A stretch of 64,000 nucleotides of DNA from Pseudomonas rustica (lineage in GTDB: Bacteria > Pseudomonadota > Gammaproteobacteria > Pseudomonadales > Pseudomonadaceae). The notes under the pieces are model-generated. The model did no database searches and was not told the DNA's origin. It saw only the letters and a list, made by a program, of their open reading frames with translations. The position numbers and the translations under genes were made by a program. Location: contig NZ_JAGYHF010000015.1 of assembly GCF_018336155.1 (NCBI RefSeq), positions 1 to 64,000 of the forward strand, read 5' to 3'. Below are positions 8,547 to 17,516 of this stretch, piece by piece. Positions within the stretch are counted from its first letter, which is position 1; each line of letters begins with the position of its first letter.

Positions 8547-9128
8547 CTACTTCTCAAACCCGCTAGACGGAAACACATCCGTCCCGCGCCAACGCCGCAC
8601 AGAGCGCTGGAAGAACAAACTGTTCGGTACCTGCACCATCGCGCTGCCAGTCCCCAACTCTTCCGCCTCGATCAGCGTGGTGTAGAGCAGATTGATCGCC
8701 ACCACCCGCCCCTTCACCCCAGGCTTGTCCGTGGTATCCACCAACTCAACGATATCCCCCAGCCGAAACGGCCCGACCGTGAAGATCAGAATCGCGCAGA
8801 GCAGGTTCGACAGCACACTCCACATCGCAAAGAACGCGACCGCCGCCACCGCAACGAAACCCGACAGCGCCGTCCACAACACCGTGGCCGAGACACCGAG
8901 GCGCTCCAAGACGAAGATCAGCGCGCTGCCCATGATCAGCCAGCGCAACACGCCGCGCAGCGGCATCAGCAACTGCGGCGGGAACGGATAGCGCTCGCCC
9001 AGTCGGGTCAGGCCTTTGGCAACGAAGCGCTGGGTGAGATAGCCGGCGAGCAGGATCAGCAGAATCTGCACGGTGAACCAGATCGGCTCGACCCACACCG
9101 CCGGCAGCGGCAGCTTGAACGCTTCCAT
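8547..9128 (-). CDS. Small MscS-like mechanosensitive ion channel
   Basis: A 193-residue membrane protein with two or three N-terminal hydrophobic segments, then an MscS pore-lining stretch (FVAVAAVAFFAMWSVLSNLL) and the following beta domain (GPFRLGDIVELV, GRVVAINLLYTTL, VQVPNSLFF). It lacks the long C-terminal cage of full MscS, ending soon after QRSVRRW. Such channels release osmolytes under hypo-osmotic stress. The start codon overlaps the stop of the ABC-F gene by one base (TGATG), so it is likely translated from the same transcript. Confidence 0.88.
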   Translation of the reverse strand: MEAFKLPLPAVWVEPIWFTVQILLILLAGYLTQRFVAKGLTRLGERYPFPPQLLMPLRGVLRWLIMGSALIFVLERLGVSATVLWTALSGFVAVAAVAFFAMWSVLSNLLCAILIFTVGPFRLGDIVELVDTTDKPGVKGRVVAINLLYTTLIEAEELGTGSAMVQVPNSLFFQRSVRRWRGTDVFPSSGFEK

Positions 9129-11038
9129 CAGGACAGCGCCTCCAGCTCCGCCTGCATGCTTTCCAGCACTTCGAGGGCTTCCATCCACGCCTCTTCCAGC
9201 TCGCCTTCGCGAACCTTCAGTTTGGCCTGTTCGGCGAGCAGATCACGCAATTCGTTCTTGCGCGCCGGCTCGTAAATGTCGCTGTCGCCGAGGCTGGCGT
9301 CGACCTTGGCGAGCTTCTCGTGGAGCTTGCCCAGTTCAGCTTCAAGCTTGTCAGCTTCACGCTTGTGCGGTGCCAGTTGCTGACGCAGAGCAGCGGCAGC
9401 CTGACGCTGAGCCTTCTTGTCGGTCTTGTCCGGGTTGACCGGAGTGTTGCTGACCGGCGCGTTGCGCTGACGGTATTCCACCAGCCAGCGCGCATAGTCT
9501 TCGAGGTCGCCATCGAATTCTTCGACCTTGCCGTCCGCGACCAGGTAGAAGTTATCGGTGGTGCTCTTGAGCAAGTGCCGATCGTGAGATACCACCAATA
9601 CCGCGCCGCTGAATTCCTGCAGCGCCATGGTCAGCGCCAGGCGCATTTCCAGGTCGAGGTGGTTGGTCGGTTCGTCGAGCAGCAGCAGGTTCGGGCGTTC
9701 CCAGGCGATCAACGCCAAAGCCAGACGTGCCTTTTCGCCACCGGAGAAATTCAGCACCGGCTCATCAATGCGCGCGCCACGGAAGTCGAAACCGCCGAGG
9801 AAGTCGCGCAGGGTCTGCTCGCGTTCGCTCGGCGCCAGACGCTGCATGTGCAGCAACGGGCTAGCCTTGGAGTCCAGCGAGTCGAGCTGATGCTGGGCGA
9901 AGTAGCCGACCACGGTGTTTTCACCACGGGTCAGGCGCCCGGCGATCGGCGATAGCTCACCGGCGAGGTTCTTGATCAGCGTCGATTTACCCGCGCCGTT
10001 CGGCCCGAGCAGGCCAATCCGTGCACCCGGGGTCAGTTGCAGCTTGACCTTCTCGAGGATGGTTTTGTCGCCGTAACCCAGACGCGCATCGGACAGGTCG
10101 ATCAGAGGGCTGGAGATTTTCGTCGACTCGCGGAAGACAAAGTCGAACGGCGAATCGACGTGAGCTGCCGACAACTCTTCCATCCGCTCCAGGGCCTTGA
10201 TCCGGCTCTGCGCCTGACGGGCCTTGGTGGCTTGCGCCTTGAAGCGGGCGATGTAGCTTTCCATGTGCGCACGTTGCGCCTGCTGCTTCTCGTAGGCCTG
10301 CTGCTGCTGGGCCAGACGCTCGGCACGGGCGCGCTCGAACGCGGTGTAGCCACCACGGTAGAGGGTGATCTTGCGCTGATCGACATGCGCGACGTGATCG
10401 ACGACTTCGTCGAGGAAATCACGGTCGTGGGAAATCAGCAGCAAAGTGCCCGGGTAGTTTTTCAGCCACTCTTCGAGCCAGATGATGGCGTCCAGGTCCA
10501 AGTGGTTGGTCGGTTCGTCGAGCAGCAACAAATCCGACGGGCACATCAGCGCTTGCGCCAGGTTCAGACGCATCCGCCAGCCACCGGAGAAATCCCCGAC
10601 CTGACGATCCATCTGCTCGTTGGTGAAACCGAGACCGGCGAGCAACTTGCGCGCCCGCGCATCGGCGGTGTAACCGTCGGCGCTGTCGAGTTCCGAGTGC
10701 AGGCGGGCCTGAGCGGCACCGTCATGCGCGGCCTCGGCAGCGGCGAGGTCACGTTGCACCTCGCGTAGACGCAGGTCGCCATCGAGCACATAGTCGACGG
10801 CAAGGCGCTCGAGCGTCTCGATTTCCTGGCGCATGTGGGCGATGCGCCAGTCAGCCGGCAAGAAGCAATCACCCGAGTCGGGGTGCAGTTCGCCCCGAAT
10901 CAAGGCGAACAGGCTCGATTTGCCGGCGCCGTTGGCACCGATGAGGCCGGCTTTGTGGCCGGCGTGCAGGGTCAGCTCGGCGTCTTCTAGCAGACGTTGC
11001 GGGCCACGCTGTAAAGTCAGGTTCTGAAGTCGGATCAT
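9128..11038 (-). CDS. ABC-F family ATPase, YheS-type
   Basis: A 636-residue soluble protein with two ABC ATPase domains and no membrane segments. The first has Walker A GANGAGKSS (about 36-44), signature FSGGW and Walker B LLLLDEPTNHLD. The linker is charged and helical (RAHMESYIARFKAQ). The second domain has GPNGAGKST, FSGGE and a second LLLLDEPTNHLD. The tail is coiled-coil (HKREADKLEAELGKLHEKL). Length and N-terminus match E. coli YheS. ABC-F proteins act on ribosomes; YheS relieves particular nascent-chain stalls. It is the promoter-proximal gene of a pair with the MscS-like channel and lies in the usual position near algP. Confidence 0.93.
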   Translation of the reverse strand: MIRLQNLTLQRGPQRLLEDAELTLHAGHKAGLIGANGAGKSSLFALIRGELHPDSGDCFLPADWRIAHMRQEIETLERLAVDYVLDGDLRLREVQRDLAAAEAAHDGAAQARLHSELDSADGYTADARARKLLAGLGFTNEQMDRQVGDFSGGWRMRLNLAQALMCPSDLLLLDEPTNHLDLDAIIWLEEWLKNYPGTLLLISHDRDFLDEVVDHVAHVDQRKITLYRGGYTAFERARAERLAQQQQAYEKQQAQRAHMESYIARFKAQATKARQAQSRIKALERMEELSAAHVDSPFDFVFRESTKISSPLIDLSDARLGYGDKTILEKVKLQLTPGARIGLLGPNGAGKSTLIKNLAGELSPIAGRLTRGENTVVGYFAQHQLDSLDSKASPLLHMQRLAPSEREQTLRDFLGGFDFRGARIDEPVLNFSGGEKARLALALIAWERPNLLLLDEPTNHLDLEMRLALTMALQEFSGAVLVVSHDRHLLKSTTDNFYLVADGKVEEFDGDLEDYARWLVEYRQRNAPVSNTPVNPDKTDKKAQRQAAAALRQQLAPHKREADKLEAELGKLHEKLAKVDASLGDSDIYEPARKNELRDLLAEQAKLKVREGELEEAWMEALEVLESMQAELEALS

Positions 11039-11088
11039 AATGGCGGCGGAGTCTACCAGCTTCGCTCACAACTGGCGCGAGTAGCACG

Positions 11089-11550
11089 ATGTCCTCTGAC
11101 CTGTGGAGCTTTTCCCTTGCCACCTACGCCCGTCCGGGCGTGGAAGACGCCTGCCTGCAACTGCAAACGGCGGGCGCGAACGTGTGCCTGCTGTTGTGCG
11201 GTTTATGGCTGGAGCAACGCGGGGTGACCTGCGATGAACAACGCGTCAGCGAACTTCAGGCGCTCACCGAGCCTTGGGATATCGAAGTGGTGCAACCGCT
11301 GCGGACACTGCGTATGCAATGGAAAGCACGGGCGTTGGATGACGCGGTGTTGAAAGGCATGCGCGAGCAGATCAAATCACTTGAGCTGGAAGCTGAGCGA
11401 GCGTTGCTGTCACGGCTTGAAGGTGTGGCGCAGGAATGGACGCGAAACGATGCAGGTTCGATGACCTGGCTTGAAGGCTTGGCCGGCACGGCGGCCAACC
11501 CGAACCGCGACGCGCTGCAAGTGCTGCGCGTCGCGGCGACCGGCGTTTAG
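11089..11550 (+). CDS. TIGR02444 family conserved protein
   Basis: A 153-residue protein beginning MSSDLWSFSLATYARPGVED, matching the TIGR02444 family of short gammaproteobacterial proteins (WxFSLxxYxxPGVxxACLxLQ). It is rich in Leu, Cys and Trp in the first half (GANVCLLLCGLWLEQRG) and helical and charged in the second. No catalytic motif is evident and no function is established. It diverges from the ABC-F gene with a 50-base gap, and its last four bases overlap the end of algP in convergent orientation. Confidence 0.85.
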   Translation: MSSDLWSFSLATYARPGVEDACLQLQTAGANVCLLLCGLWLEQRGVTCDEQRVSELQALTEPWDIEVVQPLRTLRMQWKARALDDAVLKGMREQIKSLELEAERALLSRLEGVAQEWTRNDAGSMTWLEGLAGTAANPNRDALQVLRVAATGV

Positions 11551-12791
11551 GAAGCGCTGGTTGGGTTGTTGCTGGTGCTCGACACAGCGGCTGGCGATGG
11601 CGCAGTCGATGGCGTCGAGGTCGTAGCGGCTGGAGCGGGTGCGGCTGGCGCAGCCGACGCTGCCGGTGCGGCAGGTTTGGCGGCTGGCGCGGTAGCCGGT
11701 TTGGCCGCAGCTGGTTTGGCAGCGGCTGGCTTTTTAACGGCCGGTTTTGCGGCAGGTTTCGCAGCTGGCTTGGCGGCTGCTTTTGCAGCAGCAGGCTTGG
11801 CAGCAGCAGTCGCTGGTTTGGCAGCAGCGGCCGGTTTAGCGGTTGGCTTGGCTGCCGGTTTGGCGGCGGCTTTCACGGCTGGTTTGGCAGCCGGTTTTGC
11901 AGCAGCTTTGGCTGGCGCTTTTGCCGCAGGTTTGGCTGCTGCTGGTTTAGCGGCAGTCTTGGCAGCGGGTTTTGCAGCGGCAGTTTTAGCAGCAGGTTTT
12001 GCCGCAGCTTTGGCAGTAGGTTTGGCGGCCGGTTTAGCAGCGGCGGTTTTCGCTGGAGCAGCTTTGGCAGCGGCTGGCTTCGCAGCTGGTTTAGCAGCAG
12101 CGGCACGGGTAGCCGGCTTGGCAGCGGCAGTCCGCGCAGCAGGTTTTGCCGCTGTGGTTTTAGCTGCTGGTTTTGCAGCGCTCGCCGCAGCAGGTTTTTT
12201 CGCAGCAGGTTTTGCAGCCGCTTTGGTAGCTGGTTTTGCAGCGGCTTTCACCGGTGCTTTTGCAGCAGGCTTGGCAGCGGATTTAGCAGCCGCTTTTGCA
12301 GCAGGCTTGGCCGCCGCAGTTTTCGCCGGAGCTTTGGCTGCAGCAGGTTTTGCAGCAGCTTTCTTCGCCGGTGCCGCCGCTGGTTTGGCCGAGCGAGTCG
12401 ACAATACCTTGCCCACTGCTTCTTGAACGCGGCCAACACCCTGGGCCAGTTTCAGGCTTTCCTGGGCATCGCGCTTGAGTTGCAGAATGTAGCTGCGGGT
12501 GTCGGACTGACGATCCTTCAGCGCATCGAGCAGGTCTTCCAGTTCTTTCACTGCGCCTTTGGCTTTGGTCTGTGCCTTGGCTTTACCGGCAGTGGCTGCG
12601 TCCTGCAATTTGGTGCGGGATTTGTGCAGTTTTTCTTGCGCCTTGCCGCGTTGCTTTTCCAGCTTGGCGAGCAGTTTTTCAGCATCAGCCAAGGCTTGCG
12701 AGCAAGCGTTTTCCAAATGCTCGAGCAGGCTGCCCGAGAGTTGTTGGAGTAAGTGCAACGGAGTGTTTACAGGCTTCTTGGTGGCCGACAT
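11547..12791 (-). CDS. algP: AlgP (AlgR3), histone-like alginate regulator with KPAA repeats
   Basis: A 414-residue protein in two parts. Residues 1-130 are helical and charged (HLENACSQALADAEKLLAKL). The rest, about 131-390, is a degenerate run of KPAA/AKPA units typical of histone H1-like AlgP, ending in an Ala/Pro/Ser/Thr tail (STAPSPAAVSS). In P. aeruginosa AlgP binds DNA and was described as influencing algD transcription. The repeat tract is prone to length change by slippage. The neighbours FKBP and algQ are the same as in P. aeruginosa. Translation starts at 12791, with AGGAGG seven bases upstream. Confidence 0.93.
   Translation of the reverse strand: MSATKKPVNTPLHLLQQLSGSLLEHLENACSQALADAEKLLAKLEKQRGKAQEKLHKSRTKLQDAATAGKAKAQTKAKGAVKELEDLLDALKDRQSDTRSYILQLKRDAQESLKLAQGVGRVQEAVGKVLSTRSAKPAAAPAKKAAAKPAAAKAPAKTAAAKPAAKAAAKSAAKPAAKAPVKAAAKPATKAAAKPAAKKPAAASAAKPAAKTTAAKPAARTAAAKPATRAAAAKPAAKPAAAKAAPAKTAAAKPAAKPTAKAAAKPAAKTAAAKPAAKTAAKPAAAKPAAKAPAKAAAKPAAKPAVKAAAKPAAKPTAKPAAAAKPATAAAKPAAAKAAAKPAAKPAAKPAVKKPAAAKPAAAKPATAPAAKPAAPAASAAPAAPAPAATTSTPSTAPSPAAVSSTSNNPTSAS
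11640..12390. repeat. Coding repeat tract (KPAA units) in algP
   Basis: Short 9-15 base imperfect repeats of the form GCAGCAGGTTTTGCAGC are reiterated across about 750 bases and encode Ala/Lys/Pro units in algP. Both strands give alanine-rich open frames; only the algP frame is plausible. Confidence 0.85.
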
Positions 12792-12984
12792 GGTTTACCT
12801 CCTGGCTGACGTGAGTGCGGCTCATACTAGACCTCTGCTGACACCGCCGCTAGGTCATGTTGACAGTATCGAAACAGTTGCGTTGCAACGAAGTGAAAAT
12901 GTTCTGCACAAAGGCAAAAGCAGTTCACCGTTGCAGACGTTTGCGCTGGCATAATCCAGCGCAATTCAGGACGGAGCAGTGACC

Positions 12985-13650
12985 ATGTCGCGCTACTTTT
13001 TTTTATCCCTCTGCGTGATCTTTTCTGCAGCCCACGCTGACGAAAAATCCACCGCGAACGATGCTCACGATCTGGCCTACAGCCTCGGTGCCAGCCTGGG
13101 CGAACGGCTGCGTCAGGAAGTCCCGCAGCTACAGATTCAGGCATTGGTCGAGGGCTTGCAGCAGGCGTATCAAGGCAAGCCGCTGGCGCTGAGTGAAGCG
13201 CGTATCGAACAGGTTCTGGCCGACCACGAAGCGCAAAATGCCGAGCACTCGACACAGCCTTCGAGCGATGCCGCGATGGAAAACGAACAGCGTTTTCTCA
13301 CCGCTGAAAAAGCCAAACCGGGCGTGAAGGAATTGGCCGATGGCATCCTGCTGACCGAGCTCGCGCCAGGCACCGGCACCAAGGCCGGCCCGGATGGAAA
13401 AGTGCAGGTGTTGTATGTCGGTCGCTTGCCGGACGGCACCGTGTTCGATCAGAACACTCAGCCGCAATGGTTCAACCTCGACAGCGTGATCGCCGGCTGG
13501 CGCAGCGCTTTGCAAAACATGCCGGTGGGGGCGAAATGGCGTTTGGTGATTCCATCGGATCAGGCCTATGGCGCTGATGGTGCCGGCGACTTGATCGCAC
13601 CGTTTACACCGCTGGTATTTGAAGTGGAGTTGCGCGGCGCGAGCAGTTGA
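12985..13650 (+). CDS. FKBP-type peptidyl-prolyl cis-trans isomerase, periplasmic
   Basis: A 221-residue protein with signal peptide MSRYFFLSLCVIFSAAHA, then an N-terminal FKBP domain (NDAHDLAYSLGASLGERLRQ, as in FkpA/Mip) that mediates dimerisation. A C-terminal FKBP core follows, with VQVLYVGRLPDGTVFDQN, VIAGWRSALQNMPVGAKWRL and AYGADGAGDLI. It resembles FkpA/Mip chaperone-isomerases. The ATG at 12985 has GGAG eight bases upstream; a GTG at 12979 is too close. It ends 10 bases before a strong terminator and sits between algP and algQ as in other Pseudomonas. Confidence 0.92.
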   Translation: MSRYFFLSLCVIFSAAHADEKSTANDAHDLAYSLGASLGERLRQEVPQLQIQALVEGLQQAYQGKPLALSEARIEQVLADHEAQNAEHSTQPSSDAAMENEQRFLTAEKAKPGVKELADGILLTELAPGTGTKAGPDGKVQVLYVGRLPDGTVFDQNTQPQWFNLDSVIAGWRSALQNMPVGAKWRLVIPSDQAYGADGAGDLIAPFTPLVFEVELRGASS

Positions 13651-13659
13651 GCAGGCAAT

Positions 13660-13693
13660 AAAAAACGGTGCGCTTTGGGCGCACCGTTTTTTT
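13660..13693. terminator. Rho-independent terminator between FKBP gene and algQ
   Basis: AACGGTGCGC and GCGCACCGTT make a GC-rich stem with an A tract on the left and seven Ts on the right, serving the convergent FKBP and algQ genes. Confidence 0.9.
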
Positions 13694-13708
13694 GATCGGA
13701 GGAAAGAA

Positions 13709-14167
13709 TCAGGCCTGAACCGGATCTTCTTCCTTGTGTGCTGTGTGCAGCACTTCGATCAGGCAGTCTTCGAGTTCGAAGCGCTCGTGCAGCAAACCAC
13801 CGAGCTCCTTGAATTTCTCGGCAACGCATTTGCCTTCATCGCAAAGGTCATTGAACGCGAGCAGCTTCTCGGTGATCACGTCGATGCGCGGGTAGATTGT
13901 CTCGGCGAGCTCCAGACCGCGTTTGTCGTTGAACGCCTTGGCTTCGCCAGTCAGCTGTTCGTAGATTTCGAAGTGCCCGGCCGACACATAATCGACCAGC
14001 ACGCCGCAGAATTCCTGCAAAGGCTTGCGGCTCTCGGACAGCGACTCAGGCTGTGCACCGAGATTGTCGTAGGCACCGATCAGATCTTCACGCTCTTGCA
14101 ACCAGCGGTCGATCAGCAGATGAACTCCACCCCAACGTTCCTGAGCATTCTGACAACTTTCGAGCAT
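13709..14167 (-). CDS. algQ: AlgQ, Rsd-family anti-sigma70 factor
   Basis: A 152-residue helical protein (MLESCQNAQERWGGVHLLID; YVSAGHFEIYEQL; ELAETIYPRIDVITEKLL) matching the Rsd/AlgQ family. AlgQ binds sigma70 region 4 and shifts RNA polymerase toward alternative sigma factors; in Pseudomonas it affects alginate and siderophore genes. The start at 14167 was preferred over one nine codons upstream because homologues begin MLESCxxAxERWGG. It is single, with a terminator on its 3' side. Confidence 0.93.
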   Translation of the reverse strand: MLESCQNAQERWGGVHLLIDRWLQEREDLIGAYDNLGAQPESLSESRKPLQEFCGVLVDYVSAGHFEIYEQLTGEAKAFNDKRGLELAETIYPRIDVITEKLLAFNDLCDEGKCVAEKFKELGGLLHERFELEDCLIEVLHTAHKEEDPVQA

Positions 14168-14351
14168 GGCGATCTCTCTTCCCTTGTGGGTCATGCTGCT
14201 CTACACCCGCGCCTCTCTTCTGGTTTATCGCTTGGAGGGCGGCCGGGCAGAGCGTCATCGAGCAACATAATTCCAATGACACGTGCGGGCCAGATTATGC
14301 CCGCGCGCCTATGGCATCAAGGTACGCAGGAGATAAAGTTCATACAAGTGT

Positions 14352-14903
14352 TTAATCCCTGACCAGCCCTTGGTGCGACGCTTCGCCGCTGAGCGGTCGT
14401 TGCAGAGCGTTGCAGACCAGCCGCAGCAGTTGATAAAACGCCAGAATCGACACCCCGACAAAGAACAGCAAACTCCATTCCGGGATGCTCAAATCAAACA
14501 GCGTCCAGGAAATTTCGGCGCAATCGGCGCTGCCGTTAAACATCCGCAGTGTTGCGCACAGCCATGGCAAGCGGCTGAAAAGGGTCTCGGGATCGGGCGA
14601 ACATTCCACCAGTTGCAACAGCGGATCACTCTGCAACAGCACCTGCCGCCAGGCCGCCGTCGTGCCCACCAGACAGGCACCCAGCGCCGCCAGCCAATAG
14701 AGCGACAGACCGACACGTTGCGGGCCATGTACCGCCGCCAAACCGCAGACGGCCGTCAGCAGCGTCAGGAACAAACGCTGCACCAGGCACAGGCTGCACG
14801 GCGCCAGCCCGATCGCGTATTCGAGGTAATAGGAAGCTCCCAGGGCAACGGCCCCCGCAGTGAAAGCCATGAAAAACAAGGAGCGTGAGCAGGCCAACGA
14901 CAT
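14352..14903 (-). CDS. DsbB-type disulfide bond formation protein
   Basis: A 183-residue membrane protein with four hydrophobic segments. The first periplasmic loop carries the redox pair in APCSLCLVQR, and the second loop supplies a further cysteine pair (LVECSP and LPWLCATL). DsbB reoxidises DsbA and passes electrons to quinone. In P. aeruginosa the equivalent position, between algQ and the hem operon, holds the second DsbB homologue (DsbH/DsbB2). Here, too, the sequence is DsbB-like, but which partner it serves is unknown. Confidence 0.9.
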   Translation of the reverse strand: MSLACSRSLFFMAFTAGAVALGASYYLEYAIGLAPCSLCLVQRLFLTLLTAVCGLAAVHGPQRVGLSLYWLAALGACLVGTTAAWRQVLLQSDPLLQLVECSPDPETLFSRLPWLCATLRMFNGSADCAEISWTLFDLSIPEWSLLFFVGVSILAFYQLLRLVCNALQRPLSGEASHQGLVRD

Positions 14904-15097
14904 GGCTTTTCCGTAACAGTGGAGACAGGTAGTTACGGTAGAGGAAAGCGCGTAAGCCTTTCAAGGCAAGGGGCTGCCGACACTTCGGCAAAGGTGTAGG
15001 GAAAACCCGACAGGGCAGGAAGGAAATGAAGAAGGCGCTCGTAGGACTTTGCCTCTGGCGCCCATTTGCGGGGAATTATTCGGTCGGGAAACCTACA

Positions 15098-15117
15098 CGA
15101 GGGAGCGAACTCCCTCG
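15098..15117 (-). terminator. Hairpin after hemY, probable operon terminator
   Basis: CGAGGGAG and CTCCCTCG form a perfect 8-base stem just beyond the hemY stop. The following T tract on the minus strand is weak (TGTAGGTTT), so termination efficiency is uncertain. Confidence 0.6.
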
Positions 15118-15122
15118 TCGAT

Positions 15123-16361
15123 TCAGACGCGCGCCGGCACCGGCAATGGCGCAGCAAGCAGACGCTCATCGAGCAGGCCTAGGCCTTCCTGGAACAGCTG
15201 ATTACTGCGATCGGTGTCGCCGAGCTGCGCCAGCAGACGCGCCAGCTCCGCACAGGTTTCCGGGTTGCGCTGCACGCGCAGGCTGCTTTCCAGATAGTCG
15301 CGCGCCTTGCCCCACAGACTGGTCTGCAGACACAGACGGCCGAGGGTCAGCAGCAAGCTCGGATCATTTGGATGTTCCTTGAGCCAGCCTTCAGCGGTCT
15401 GCAACTGACGCGCCGGATCGCTGCCGCGCACCAGACCATAGAGACGCGCCAGATGACTGTCGTACTGGCGCTTGAGCGCGGTGCGCAGCACTTCTTCCGC
15501 CTCGACCTGAGCGCCCAGCTGACGCAGTTGTTCGGCGTAGGCCAGCACCAGCGGCGCTTCTTGACGCTGAGCCGAAGTGAGTTGCTGCCACGCCCGCTGG
15601 AGCGACTGCAAACCCACGGTGCCGTTTTCTTCGCGGTGCGCAGCCAGCGAGAGGTTTTCACCCCAGGCACGACGCTCCAGTTCAGACAGTTCAGCCGGCG
15701 GCAGCACTTTGTCTTTGCGCAGCTCTGGCAGCAGGCGAATCACCGCCGACCAATCGCCGCGCTGCTGATGCAGGCGATGCAATTGGCGCAGGGTTTGCGC
15801 GTTGTGCGGATGGCGTTCGTGCATGGCTTGCAGGGTGACCAGCGCACCGTCGGTATCGCCGCGATCGGTCTGCAACTGCGCATGACTCAGGGCAATCGCC
15901 AGCTCGGCTTGCGGCTGACGCTCCAGTGCGCGCTCCAGCAGACGATCGCATTCTTCGTAATTGCCTTGCTCATTGGCCGCGCGGGCGGCACCGAGGTAGT
16001 ACAGCAGTGGCTGACGCTCGGCCTCGGCGGCGCGAGAAAGATGCCGCTGCGCACTGGCCCAACGACCTTCGGCGAGATCCAGCTGACCGTGCTCGATCGC
16101 CACTTGCACACGACGGCTGCGATTGCGTCGCGACCAAGGATTGACCACACCGCTGGAAGCCATCACCAATTCAACCAAGGCCTTGATGCCCCAGATCAGC
16201 AGCCACAACACCGCGATCAGCCCGAGCGTTGCCCACAGGCTCGCTTCATAGCGGAAGCTCTTGTAGGCGATCAGCACGTAACCGGAATGCTGCGCCACCG
16301 CAAACCCCAGCGCTGCCGTCGCCGCGATCACCAGAAACACGATCACATACAGGCGTTTCAT
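15123..16361 (-). CDS. hemY: HemY, TPR membrane protein of the hem operon
   Basis: A 412-residue protein with two N-terminal membrane helices (about 5-25 and 40-62), then cytoplasmic TPR-type helical repeats (LYYLGAARAANEQGNYEECD; ELAIALSHAQLQTDRGD). This is the proteobacterial HemY_N family, not the Bacillus protoporphyrinogen oxidase of the same name. Its role in late tetrapyrrole synthesis is inferred from its place at the end of hemCDXY. The start codon overlaps the hemX stop by four bases (ATGA), indicating coupling. Confidence 0.92.
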   Translation of the reverse strand: MKRLYVIVFLVIAATAALGFAVAQHSGYVLIAYKSFRYEASLWATLGLIAVLWLLIWGIKALVELVMASSGVVNPWSRRNRSRRVQVAIEHGQLDLAEGRWASAQRHLSRAAEAERQPLLYYLGAARAANEQGNYEECDRLLERALERQPQAELAIALSHAQLQTDRGDTDGALVTLQAMHERHPHNAQTLRQLHRLHQQRGDWSAVIRLLPELRKDKVLPPAELSELERRAWGENLSLAAHREENGTVGLQSLQRAWQQLTSAQRQEAPLVLAYAEQLRQLGAQVEAEEVLRTALKRQYDSHLARLYGLVRGSDPARQLQTAEGWLKEHPNDPSLLLTLGRLCLQTSLWGKARDYLESSLRVQRNPETCAELARLLAQLGDTDRSNQLFQEGLGLLDERLLAAPLPVPARV

Positions 16362-17500
16362 GGCGTGGCCTCCTGCGCAGCATTCGCGGCAGGTTTGGCG
16401 AACGGTTTCACCGATTCTTCAGCGTTGACGTTACGGCGTTCGAGATAGCCTTGCACTGCACTCAGGGTGCCGGTCATGTCCGGCGTGTTGACGGTGACCG
16501 GTTCTTTGCTCAGCTCGCCAACCTGTTCCAGCATGACTTTGCTTTGCGGGTTGTCCGGGTTGAAATTGCCTTTGAGCACATCGCGCGCTTCGGCCATGGC
16601 CTGAGTGTAAACCGGCGCCTGACCATTGAGGGCCGCCCACTGCGCCTGCTCCAACGCCAGGCTCAGGGCCAGACGCACTTGGCTCAGACTCTGCCCGGCC
16701 AGCAGCGGCCGCACGTTTTTATCCGCATTGAAATCGATGCGGATGTAACGCGAGACCTGATCCCACCACTGCGCCCAACGACTGGCGCCGTCACCGTCAG
16801 CGGTCAGACCCAGCAGCGATTCGCCGCGATCCTTGTACTCGGGCGCCAGCTCGGTGAGCCCGACCACCTGATCACGCAGTGCACCGATGCGCAGGAACAA
16901 TCCGGTGCGATCCGGCTGCTCGGTGCTGCGCAGGGCGACGAGGGTTTTGGCCACTTGCTCGCGGGCCGCGAAGGCGCCCGGATCGTTCTGTTCGCGGAGG
17001 ATTTCGTCGGCACCCTGCACCAGTGCCTGAGCGCTGCTGATGTCCTGCAACGCTGAAAGGCGCAGGCTGGCCAGACGCAGCAGATGCTCGGCCTCGGCCA
17101 GACGCCAGTCCTTGCGACTTGCGCCGAGGACGGTTTCCAGACGTTGATTGAGGCGCTGTTGATCGCCCTGAAGCTGCGTCACCAGACGCTGGCGTTCGGC
17201 AAGTTCGTCGGCGCCCGGCAACTGCGCAAGGCGTTCGGTCAGGCGTTGCTCGTTGAGCTTAAGGGTCTGCGCCTGATCGTTCAGCGCCTGCACTTCACCC
17301 GACTGCGCTTGCGTGTTGGTCTGCAGGTGACGCACCTGCCAGACACCCCAGCCACCGATCGCGACGCCGGCTGCGCCAAGCAACAGGGCGACGATGGCCA
17401 GTCCATTGCCTCGGCGCGGCTCTTTGGCCGGCGGTGGAGTTTCAACCTGAGCATCGATCACAGGCTGGACATCATCTTTAGGCAAGGCTGTTTCGCTCAC
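16358..17500 (-). CDS. hemX: HemX, membrane-anchored hem operon protein
   Basis: A 380-residue protein with a short cytoplasmic start, one membrane helix (GLAIVALLLGAAGVAIGGWG, about residues 33-52), then a long coiled-coil (QSGEVQALNDQAQTLKLNEQ) and a C-terminal helical domain. It is often annotated as uroporphyrinogen III methyltransferase, but it carries none of the SAM-binding motifs of CobA/CysG, so that name is probably wrong. It lies 16 bases after hemD and overlaps hemY. It may scaffold haem-synthesis enzymes with HemY; this is inference. Confidence 0.9.
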   Translation of the reverse strand: MSETALPKDDVQPVIDAQVETPPPAKEPRRGNGLAIVALLLGAAGVAIGGWGVWQVRHLQTNTQAQSGEVQALNDQAQTLKLNEQRLTERLAQLPGADELAERQRLVTQLQGDQQRLNQRLETVLGASRKDWRLAEAEHLLRLASLRLSALQDISSAQALVQGADEILREQNDPGAFAAREQVAKTLVALRSTEQPDRTGLFLRIGALRDQVVGLTELAPEYKDRGESLLGLTADGDGASRWAQWWDQVSRYIRIDFNADKNVRPLLAGQSLSQVRLALSLALEQAQWAALNGQAPVYTQAMAEARDVLKGNFNPDNPQSKVMLEQVGELSKEPVTVNTPDMTGTLSAVQGYLERRNVNAEESVKPFAKPAANAAQEATP

Positions 17501-17516
17501 GTATCCATCCTTTGCA

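Noticed and set aside
11566..12426. Ala/Gly/Leu-rich open frame antisense to algP
   Set aside because: Produced by the KPAA repeat tract of algP being read in reverse; no start signals.
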